This document shows positions 1-5,203 of a stretch of DNA of 5,203 bases, one piece after another; within the stretch, counting starts at the first letter, position 1; the number at the start of each line of letters is the position of its first letter. Made by a program: the position numbers and the translations under genes. The notes beneath the pieces were generated by a model. That model did no database searches. It was not told the origin of the DNA and saw only the letters and a program-made list of their open reading frames with translations. This DNA comes from Thermoplasmatota archaeon (GTDB lineage Archaea; Thermoplasmatota; Penumbrarchaeia; Penumbrarchaeales; Penumbrarchaeaceae), in NCBI GenBank assembly GCA_016929175.1, contig JAFGJI010000212.1, positions 1 to 5,203 of the forward strand, written 5' to 3'.

Positions 1-1450
1 CAGAGAAATACTTGAACATGGAACACACATGGCCCTTTACAAGGTTGCATCCGAGTTCAACCTTCCTGAGATCATAGAGGATTCACTCGCTTTATCAACA
101 CGAATAGACAACATAGGAACGAAAATAGTTGTTCTGGCCATTAATAAGATCACTTCGGATATGACAATAAGATCCGTTCAGAACTGGTTCTCACGCTCAT
201 CGCTAAAGGATAGAATAGAACTCACATCGGATGATCTCACTCCAAAGAAGGTCAGAGGTGTACTTGATCTACTCTCCGAATCAAAACCGGATGTTGGCGG
301 AATAATCGAACAAACCATAACGGATAGGATCAAAGAATTGTATCCGGATGATCTGGATGTTGCAGTGTATGACCTCACAGCATTGACATACTATGGCGAG
401 GAGAATGACCTGGCCCAGTATGGTCATGAGTATCAGGTCACGGGAGAGAAACAGATCAACATGGTAATGGGAGTGACCTTGAAAAACAAACTTCCACTAC
501 ATCACAAAACCCTACCCGGAAAGATCGTTAGTGTTTCCACCATCCATTCATTTGTCAAGGAACTGAAACTGTCCGGAGTAAAGAACGTAGTATTGATACT
601 TGACAGAGGTTTTTACAGTAAACGGAACATAAATGAGATAGTCTATTCCGGACATAATGTGATCGGTGCTCTGGCATCAAATCTGAAGATAACAAGGAGC
701 GCCCTGACAAAGAGCGTGAAGATAGAGAATTCACGTAATCTGTTGAAGTATCCTGACCATGTGATATTCTCCAAGGAATTCAAAGAGGATGATTTTCGAG
801 TAATGGCCTATCATGATGTTGAGAAGAAAGATAGGCAGATAAGATCGTTCTATGAAGGACTGGCTGAGGTTGAGGATCGGTTGGAAGAGATATCCAAGGA
901 GAAATTCGACACCAGAACCGATCTGGACGAGGAACTTGATGGGATCTGTGGGCATTATAGGTCATATCTAAGTTTCAAGTTCAAGAAATCATATAATCGC
1001 TGGACGTTCACATACACGCTCAAGCACAATTCAATTCAGAAAACCACCAACAAGTATGGAAAGACAATTCTGTTCACAACAACCGATCTGAGTGCTGCGG
1101 ATGTTCTGAAAACCTATCGTGAAAGGGATGTCATCGAGAAGGTCTTCCAGTTGATGAAAAAATATGGTTTGACTCCTGTAAACTCCAACAAAGAAGAATC
1201 AACTCGCTCCAGGATCCTATTATCATATGTTGGGTATTTGATGTTGAGCCTTCTTCGAATGAAGCTGGATGAAGGTACATCCTTGGATTCCTGTTTGAAG
1301 ACCCTTGGTGAGGTCAGAGAAGCCTCATTCAGCGATGGCAGTTTGGAACTACCAGAGCTTACCAAACCTCAAAAAGAGGTCATGGAAATGGTTGGGTTAT
1401 TGTAGTGATAAAACAGGGCACATCTGGGTACTAATGTCCTCATTACTTTT
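1..1450 (+). mobile_element. Insertion sequence, IS1634/IS4-type, left end outside window
   Basis: The transposase gene occupies nearly all of this stretch, so most of an insertion sequence is present. The left end lies beyond the window edge, so terminal inverted repeats and target-site duplications cannot be compared. The right boundary is approximate. The transposase stops at 1405, and coding sequence of a different gene (a PIN-domain protein) is recognisable from 1454, so the element must end between these points. The stretch is visibly more A+T-rich than the genes after 2293, which fits acquired DNA. Family placement rests on the transposase alone. Confidence 0.65.
2..1405 (+). CDS. IS1634-family DDE transposase, 5' partial
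   Basis: DDE transposase that would cut and join the ends of its insertion sequence. Numbering from the ATG at 29, the catalytic triad reads D115 (YDLTALTYYG), D192 (LILDRGFYS) and E370. E370 sits in the IS4-type signature Y-x2-R-x3-E-x6-K (Y363, R366, E370, K377). About 178 residues separate D192 and E370, the usual place for the insertion domain of IS4-like enzymes. The preceding TTTDLSAADVLK segment and the overall order fit the IS1634 group (COG5421). The frame stays open from 29 back to position 2 with no stop (REILEHGTH before the first Met). The ATG at 29 is therefore probably internal and the true start lies outside the window. The catalytic core shows no frameshift, so the enzyme may be active. 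The end is marked by three consecutive in-frame stops. Confidence 0.9.
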   Translation, partial: REILEHGTHMALYKVASEFNLPEIIEDSLALSTRIDNIGTKIVVLAINKITSDMTIRSVQNWFSRSSLKDRIELTSDDLTPKKVRGVLDLLSESKPDVGGIIEQTITDRIKELYPDDLDVAVYDLTALTYYGEENDLAQYGHEYQVTGEKQINMVMGVTLKNKLPLHHKTLPGKIVSVSTIHSFVKELKLSGVKNVVLILDRGFYSKRNINEIVYSGHNVIGALASNLKITRSALTKSVKIENSRNLLKYPDHVIFSKEFKEDDFRVMAYHDVEKKDRQIRSFYEGLAEVEDRLEEISKEKFDTRTDLDEELDGICGHYRSYLSFKFKKSYNRWTFTYTLKHNSIQKTTNKYGKTILFTTTDLSAADVLKTYRERDVIEKVFQLMKKYGLTPVNSNKEESTRSRILLSYVGYLMLSLLRMKLDEGTSLDSCLKTLGEVREASFSDGSLELPELTKPQKEVMEMVGLL

Positions 1451-1453
1451 TAG

Positions 1454-1876
1454 TGGGATAGATATCCACCCGATATATTTCCAAAGTTGTGGCAAGATAT
1501 TGAAGACCTAATTAAAGAAGGCACCATTAGATCGCCACAAGAAGTCTATGATGAATTATCGATCAAAGATGATGACATTTTCTCTTGGGCAAAGAAACAT
1601 TCTGAACTTTTTATCGAGATGGATCAGAACCAGATCGACGAAGTTTTTTCATTGATGGCAAAATATCCCAATATGATCGATCCATCAAAAACAAGAACAG
1701 ATGCAGATCCTTTTGTAATTGCTTTGGCGAAAAATACCAACGCAACCGTTGTTACTTATGAAACCCAAGTCGGAATGAATGCGAAAAGGATCAAGATACC
1801 AAATGTGTGTGTTCTTGAAGGTATCCGATACATCGATCCTCTTGCATTCCTCAGAGAATTGAAATTATTATATTAA
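1454..1876 (+). pseudogene. DUF4411 PIN-domain protein, N-terminus missing
   Basis: PIN-domain proteins are metal-dependent RNases, and DUF4411 members are usually toxins of toxin-antitoxin pairs. From the Trp codon at 1454 the frame reads WDRYPPDIFPKLW, then SPQEVYDEL with a conserved acidic residue (E19 if counted from the TTG at 1487). DADPFVIALA (D72, D74), a TVVTYE strand and IPNVCVLEGI near the end follow. These match the DUF4411 family through to its C-terminus. What is missing is the first strand, normally like (I/V)(I/L)D(T/S)SSLI, which carries the first catalytic Asp. The frame is closed by TAG at 1451-1453 just before the Trp. A TTG at 1487 could start a 129-residue product, but it would lack that Asp, so nuclease activity is unlikely. 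No antitoxin gene is visible nearby; the IS occupies the upstream position. Family assignment is good; whether the break came from insertion or point decay is inference. Confidence 0.75.
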
Positions 1877-2176
1877 ATCGGCCCCTTGGTCTTCGATTGC
1901 CATTCACTGGCTTCACTTTATCCGTTCTGACCGGGGACCGTACCTATCCGGAACGTTTCGAATCCGGGAAGAGGTTCGACCTTGGGCTTTTTTTCGAAAT
2001 GAACAATATCACACCCTTTCTCACCCCACTGGAGAACTCGATTGAATACCTGGTGATCCTTCCTTCATCCTCAGGAGTCAAAGTAAATGATGTGTATGGG
2101 ATATCCATCCTGTCGCCAGAGTATACCGTATCCGATAACGATAACCCATTTCTGTTATGATCGGACACACGCTTCC

Positions 2177-2224
2177 ATGAATGGAAAATGAAAGTTTTTC
2201 CTGATCCACCTCGCATCCATTCAT
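2177..2224. repeat. Short inverted repeats (9-bp arms, plus a nested 6-bp palindrome)
   Basis: ATGAATGGA at 2177-2185 is perfectly complementary to TCCATTCAT at 2216-2224, leaving about 30 bases between the arms. The left arm overlaps a second small palindrome, TTCCAT-GA-ATGGAA, at 2173-2186. The spacer is long and no T-run follows, so it does not look like an intrinsic terminator. It could be a protein-binding site or chance. Confidence 0.3.
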
Positions 2225-2240
2225 ACATTTACCAAGATAA

Positions 2241-2257
2241 CCAGGATAAGATCCTGG
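2241..2257. promoter_or_regulatory. Perfect 7-bp palindrome beside promoter, candidate operator
   Basis: CCAGGAT-AAG-ATCCTGG is a perfect inverted repeat with 7-base arms and a 3-base centre. It ends seven bases before the A-box of the membrane-protein gene, where a dimeric regulator could touch or block TBP/TFB. The hairpin reading is less likely because transcription of the downstream gene should begin after it. The symmetry is seen directly; the operator role is inference. Confidence 0.4.
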
Positions 2258-2263
2258 GATAGG

Positions 2264-2273
2264 ATTTAATAAT
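2264..2273 (+). promoter_or_regulatory. Archaeal A-box (TATA-like) for the membrane-protein gene
   Basis: ATTTAATAAT is centred about 24-25 bases before the ATG at 2293. Archaeal transcription typically starts about 25 bases downstream of the A-box centre, so the transcript should begin at or within a base or two of the start codon and be leaderless. No Shine-Dalgarno sequence occurs between box and ATG. The core TTTAATAA is nearly symmetric, so weak divergent use cannot be excluded. Confidence 0.6.
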
Positions 2274-2292
2274 CAACCTTGAATGTTCCGCC

Positions 2293-3567
2293 ATGAAAGG
2301 TTGGAACGGTCCGGGGAAGAGGCCACCAAAGAGGAAGGGCGGAAAGAACCCTTCCCTGTTAAGAAGGCTTCTCGAGACCGATCTGGAGAAGAAGGACCGT
2401 TTTACCAAGGTCTTTCAATTCCTGTTCCCCTGGACCTTGCTGATAACCATCGCCACCGCATCCGTCCTTCTTTTGTACGCATTCGAGGATTGGGACGTTG
2501 CCAGTCATCTCGTCGATATCTGGATATTCTACACCCTCCCCCCTGCAGGAAAGGAGACCATAATCCCGAAAGCGGTTGCAGGAGGGGTCCCTGCCTGGAT
2601 AGCGGGACCCTCAACCACGATAGTAGACTCATGCGTTTCACTTTTCCTCATCTGGAACTATGACTGGGTGAAGAAGATCCCTTTCCTTGGTCCCGCTCTC
2701 GAAAGGGCCGAGGAGAAGGGGAGAAGGAAAGTAGAAAGAACAAGATGGTTCAGAAGGGCAGCTTTCCTGTTCACCACCCTTGCCGTCTTCGTGCCTCTCA
2801 GCGGTTCCGGAGGCTTCGGAGGGACCATCTTCGGCAGGGTCCTTGGCATGCATCCATATGTCGTTCTTATTGCTGTCTTCACAGGTTCGCTCCTGGGATC
2901 CACCATCTTTGCAATACTATCCGAGAGGATGGTCGATTTCCTGGAAGGAACCCCCTTTCTGGACTTTCTGAACAACCTGAACATGATCCAGATCGTTATC
3001 GTGATAATCGCGGTGGGCTTCCTTGTATACGCCATAAGGAACCCGAAGAAGGCTGCCGAGACAACGACCAGGGCTGTAAGCAAAGCCATAGATACCACGG
3101 AAAAAGCCATGTTGGCGGCGGAGGAAAGGCGGAAGAAGGTCACGGCGTCCACGATCAACGGGACCAGGTCGACCATGAAGACCATGGGAAAGGTGAACAG
3201 GGCCGTGGTCGACCTGAACCTGGATATCGCCACAAGACCCATAGAGATGATCGGCCCCCACGGACCCAGGATCGCAAGGTCTGCAAGGAGGGCCGGGAAG
3301 AAGACAGTTGACACCATGCACAGAACGGCCGGAAAGGTCATCGACCATGCGATAGGGATCGGGGAGAAGGCCACCAACTGGACCGCGAAGGGGATGGGGG
3401 ACCTTACCCTGGAAGGCCTCGGTGAGACAAAGAAAGCCTGGAATGGGGCGGGGAAAGTAATGATAAAAGGCGGTGAGAGGCTCGAGGGCATGGTAAAGAA
3501 GAAGAGGAAGCCAGAAGAACAACAGGATACAACGGGTGTTCAGGGAACGACCTCCGATGAAGAATGA
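2293..3567 (+). CDS. COG2426-like (small multidrug export family) membrane protein with basic C-terminal tail
   Basis: A 424-residue multi-pass membrane protein. A basic N-terminus of about 35 residues is followed by hydrophobic segments near residues 42-63, 96-122, 156-175, 187-209 and 231-248. The middle resembles COG2426/PF06695. KETIIPKAVAGGVP (87-100) sits where the family has its E-L-R-G-A-I-P motif. FVPLSGSGGFGGTIFGRVLG (166-185) matches the family's Pro- and Gly-rich second motif before a Gly-rich membrane segment. The family name comes from homology; transport has not been established broadly and I do not infer a substrate. After residue 250 comes a non-membrane tail of about 175 residues, rich in Lys, Arg, Ala, Thr and Gly with helical apolar spacing, ending in an acidic stretch. 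This tail is not part of the usual family. ATG 2293 fits the A-box spacing. It probably sits in the cytoplasmic membrane with the tail inside. A stand-alone promoter suggests separate transcription. Confidence 0.7.
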   Translation: MKGWNGPGKRPPKRKGGKNPSLLRRLLETDLEKKDRFTKVFQFLFPWTLLITIATASVLLLYAFEDWDVASHLVDIWIFYTLPPAGKETIIPKAVAGGVPAWIAGPSTTIVDSCVSLFLIWNYDWVKKIPFLGPALERAEEKGRRKVERTRWFRRAAFLFTTLAVFVPLSGSGGFGGTIFGRVLGMHPYVVLIAVFTGSLLGSTIFAILSERMVDFLEGTPFLDFLNNLNMIQIVIVIIAVGFLVYAIRNPKKAAETTTRAVSKAIDTTEKAMLAAEERRKKVTASTINGTRSTMKTMGKVNRAVVDLNLDIATRPIEMIGPHGPRIARSARRAGKKTVDTMHRTAGKVIDHAIGIGEKATNWTAKGMGDLTLEGLGETKKAWNGAGKVMIKGGERLEGMVKKKRKPEEQQDTTGVQGTTSDEE

Positions 3568-3596
3568 TCCCCTGTTGACGGATGGACCCTTCTAAA

Positions 3597-3605
3597 TCTA
3601 TATTA
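3597..3605 (+). promoter_or_regulatory. Archaeal A-box for the epimerase gene
   Basis: TCTATATTA is centred about 28 bases before the ATG at 3629, inside the 61-base gap after the membrane-protein gene. No Shine-Dalgarno sequence precedes the ATG, so a leaderless or nearly leaderless transcript is expected. This argues for separate transcription from the upstream gene, though read-through is possible. Confidence 0.55.
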
Positions 3606-3628
3606 CCTTAAAATGCATCGCATGGTCC

Positions 3629-4591
3629 ATGAGCACGAAGAAGGTCCTCGTCACCGGGGGAGCGGGTTTCATAGGAAGCCACCTTGTTGATGCACTTCTC
3701 CTGCGCGGGCATGATGTGGTCGTGTACGACAACCTATCCTCGGGAAGAAAGGAGTTCCTGGACCACTGCATGGACCGCATAGAGTTCCTTCGTCGGGACC
3801 TCGTGACCGATAAGGGGCTGGCAGGACTATTGAAGAACATCAATCATGTTTACCATGTGGCCGCCAATCCGGATGTGAGGATAGGAGCGGACGACACCTG
3901 GACCTCCGTGGAGCAGAACATCATGGCCACATACAACCTTCTGGAGGCCATGAGGATCGCAAGGCCCGATACCCCCCCTTCCATATCATTCACCTCGACC
4001 TCGACGGTCTACGGGAACGCAACCATGCTTCCGACACCGGAGGACTACGGCCCGCTCATGCCAATATCCCAGTACGGTGCCAGCAAGCTCGCGGCAGAAG
4101 CCCTGATATCGGCCTTCTCTGACAACTTCGGGATCAAAGCCTCCGTTTTCAGGTTCGCAAACGTCGTCGGTTCGAGGTCCACCCACGGCATTCTGTTCGA
4201 TCTCTACCACAAGCTCAAGAAGGACCCGAAGAGATTGGAGATCCTGGGGGACGGACTGCAGAGGAAATCCTACATCCACGTTTCGGACTGCGTTGAAGGT
4301 CTTCTGCATGCAACGGAGACCCAGACCTCGATGTTCGAGTACTTCAATTTGGGGACCGATGACTATGCGGTGATAAAACAGATCCCCGGCATCGTGATAG
4401 ATGCCATGGGGCTAAAAAACGTCGAATTACACTACACCGGGGGTCATAAAGGAGCAGGATGGAAGGGGGACGTGAAGTACATGTCCCTGGCGATCGACAA
4501 GATCCTTGCCACGGGATGGAGATACAGGTATAATTCGATCGAGACCCTCAAGAAAGCTGTGAGGGAGATCATATCAGACCTCGAACAATGA
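3629..4591 (+). CDS. NAD-dependent nucleotide-sugar epimerase/dehydratase, UDP-glucose 4-epimerase-like
   Basis: Extended short-chain dehydrogenase/reductase, a cytosolic enzyme acting on nucleotide sugars for surface glycan or glycoprotein synthesis. The N-terminal Rossmann motif G-x2-G-x2-G is at G10, G13, G16 (TGGAGFIGSH). D34 at the end of the second strand is expected to bind the adenine ribose, indicating NAD rather than NADP. D57 and HVAANPDVR (76-84) fit the coenzyme site. The catalytic set is T124 (within TSTSTVYG), Y149 and K153 (Y-G-A-S-K). RFANVVGSRSTHG (175-187) and GDGLQRKSYIHVSD (207-220) match the substrate-side segments of archaeal GalE-like enzymes. At 320 residues it is full length. 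The nearby out-of-frame ATGs at 3613 and 3622 are not used; 3629 fits the promoter and the Rossmann strand. UDP-glucose/galactose 4-epimerase is the commonest annotation for this group, but sequence alone does not fix the sugar or exclude a dehydratase. No other glycan gene is in view. Confidence 0.9.
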   Translation: MSTKKVLVTGGAGFIGSHLVDALLLRGHDVVVYDNLSSGRKEFLDHCMDRIEFLRRDLVTDKGLAGLLKNINHVYHVAANPDVRIGADDTWTSVEQNIMATYNLLEAMRIARPDTPPSISFTSTSTVYGNATMLPTPEDYGPLMPISQYGASKLAAEALISAFSDNFGIKASVFRFANVVGSRSTHGILFDLYHKLKKDPKRLEILGDGLQRKSYIHVSDCVEGLLHATETQTSMFEYFNLGTDDYAVIKQIPGIVIDAMGLKNVELHYTGGHKGAGWKGDVKYMSLAIDKILATGWRYRYNSIETLKKAVREIISDLEQ

Positions 4592-4600
4592 CCGGTCCAC

Positions 4601-4605
4601 TTTTT
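4601..4605 (+). terminator. Oligo-T tract after the epimerase gene
   Basis: Five T residues begin ten bases after the epimerase stop codon, with no stable hairpin before them. Archaeal termination often relies on short T-rich tracts alone, so this is a plausible stop before the promoter of the next gene. A single T5 is weak evidence. Confidence 0.3.
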
Positions 4606-4639
4606 AGAACAGGGTGAAGCACCTTAACATCGGATAGAG

Positions 4640-4646
4640 TATAATA
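4640..4646 (+). promoter_or_regulatory. Archaeal A-box for the transglutaminase-like gene
   Basis: TATAATA (within GAGTATAATAC) is centred about 25 bases before the ATG at 4668, the spacing expected for a leaderless transcript. It supports the start at 4668 over the out-of-frame ATG at 4648, which lies almost inside the box. An AGGA at 4652-4655 is too far from the ATG to be a typical ribosome binding site. Confidence 0.6.
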
Positions 4647-4667
4647 CATGCAGGAAAATGTTGGTGT

Positions 4668-5203
4668 ATGGTGGAGCCTGAGATCGATCTGTCCTTCATC
4701 CCGACCGGTCTGGACAATCCATACCGGATACAATCGTTCCTGGACAGTATCCCGTACGATCCTTCACCGGAATGCAGGTCCCCAAGGATCGTCCTTGACG
4801 AAGCGAGGGCTCACTGTTTCGAAGGGGCCCTCCTCGCCGCAGCGTGCCTGAGGAAGCTTGGACACCCCCCTCTTCTCGTAGACCTCAGGGCAGAGAACGA
4901 CGACGATCACGTCATCGCCGTGTTCAACAGAAGGGGCTTATGGGGGGCCATAGCCAAGTCCAATTTCACCACCCTCAGGTTCAGGGAGCCCGTCTACCGA
5001 ACGATCAGGGAGCTCGCCATGTCCTATTTCGACCTCTATTTCAACACTATCGGTCAGAAGACCATGAGATCCTACTCTGCACCCTTTGACCTCTCAAGGT
5101 TCGACAACAGGCAGTGGATGACAACCAAGGATGACCTGGAAAATATCGGAGAAGCCCTTGACCGGTCCAGGCACTATCCCCTCATCGGACCTGAGATGGT
5201 CGC
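4668..5203 (+). CDS. Transglutaminase-like (papain-fold) conserved protein, 3' partial
   Basis: The frame from ATG 4668 is open for 178 codons and runs off the right edge (start MVEPEIDLSF, last full codons PEMV). Third codon positions look coding throughout. The block from CFEGALLAAACLRKLG (C50) through VDLRAENDDDHVIAVF (D72, H81), GLWGAIAKSNF (90-100) and FREPVYRTIRELAMSYF (105-121) resembles a conserved archaeal/bacterial family of the transglutaminase-like cysteine-peptidase superfamily. C50 and H81 are the likely catalytic pair. The usual Asp after the H-x-W segment is not evident, because AKSN stands there, so the third residue is uncertain. No signal peptide or membrane segment is seen, suggesting a cytosolic protein. 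GTG at 4671 is an alternative start, but ATG 4668 suits the promoter better. Substrate and process are unknown. Coding status is firm; the family call is from recalled motifs and moderately sure. Confidence 0.75.
   Translation, partial: MVEPEIDLSFIPTGLDNPYRIQSFLDSIPYDPSPECRSPRIVLDEARAHCFEGALLAAACLRKLGHPPLLVDLRAENDDDHVIAVFNRRGLWGAIAKSNFTTLRFREPVYRTIRELAMSYFDLYFNTIGQKTMRSYSAPFDLSRFDNRQWMTTKDDLENIGEALDRSRHYPLIGPEMV

Larger units (their letters stand above)
1877..2292. other. Gene-poor interval with no confident coding sequence
   Basis: This 416-base stretch separates the PIN remnant from the membrane-protein gene. It holds two overlapping short open frames: plus strand 1897-2160 from a TTG (87 codons), and minus strand 2228-1944 from an ATG (94 codons). 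I recognise neither, neither has a ribosome binding site, and each is the antisense of the other, so at most one is real. The minus-strand frame has many archaeal-looking codons (AGG, ATC) and may be a decayed gene fragment, but I cannot prove it. A run of seven T at 1988-1994 could stop transcription coming from the PIN side. The right end carries inverted repeats and the promoter of the next gene, listed separately. Confidence 0.5.

Noticed and set aside
1305..1511. Plus-strand frame running from inside the transposase to beyond the PIN break
   Set aside because: It overlaps the transposase C-terminus out of frame and encodes no recognisable protein. Only its VLMSSLLF segment is of interest, as a possible PIN relic.
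1955..1982. tRNA T-arm-like sequences (TTTCGAATCC and GGTTCGACC)
   Set aside because: The bases flanking the loops do not form five-pair stems, and no acceptor, D or anticodon arms can be assembled around them.
2658..3491. 277-codon minus-strand open frame
   Set aside because: It is the antisense of the membrane-protein gene, whose frame has coherent membrane segments and family motifs. The minus-strand product shows no recognisable motifs and no promoter was seen for it.
3541..3574. CAGGG / CCCTG complementary pair around the end of the membrane-protein gene
   Set aside because: Only five pairs with a long spacer and no T-run after it, so it is not a credible terminator.
4648..5089. Two plus-strand frames starting at 4648 and 4844
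   Set aside because: Both are out of frame with the transglutaminase-like gene from 4668, which has motifs, coding-like third positions and well-placed promoter spacing.
2293..5203. The three right-hand genes as a dedicated functional system
   Set aside because: They are co-directional, but each has its own promoter-like box and a gap of at least 60 bases, and the families have no known joint pathway.

Overview
The window looks archaeal, most likely from a euryarchaeal or Thermoplasmatota-type genome. Three separate genes (starts at 2293, 3629 and 4668) each have an AT-rich TATA-like box centred about 25-28 bases before the ATG and no convincing Shine-Dalgarno sequence. This is the pattern of archaeal leaderless transcription. 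The protein families present (IS1634-type transposase, DUF4411 PIN protein, COG2426-like membrane protein, archaeal-type NAD-dependent sugar epimerase) fit but do not fix the lineage.

Layout: (1) Positions 1 to about 1450 hold the right-hand part of an insertion sequence with a DDE transposase of the IS1634/IS4 group; its N-terminus runs off the left edge. (2) Positions 1454-1876 hold a DUF4411-type PIN-domain gene, normally a toxin-like RNase, that lacks its N-terminal strand and first catalytic Asp. The IS lies directly against the break. (3) Positions 1877-2292 contain no convincing gene, only short inverted repeats and the promoter of the next gene. (4) Positions 2293-3567 encode a multi-pass membrane protein resembling the small multidrug export family (COG2426/PF06695), with a long, strongly basic C-terminal tail. 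(5) Positions 3629-4591 encode a complete SDR-family NAD-dependent nucleotide-sugar epimerase/dehydratase. (6) From 4668 to the right edge runs the start of a conserved transglutaminase-like protein, cut off by the window.

The left third (transposase and PIN remnant) is visibly richer in A+T than the right two thirds and looks like accessory, decaying DNA beside ordinary chromosomal genes. The three right-hand genes are co-directional, but each seems to have its own promoter, so they are neighbours rather than a demonstrable operon. I see no CRISPR array, rRNA, tRNA or clear new multi-gene system. The most interesting points are the IS/PIN junction, the cationic tail on the membrane protein, the palindrome abutting its promoter, and the atypical catalytic set of the transglutaminase-like protein.
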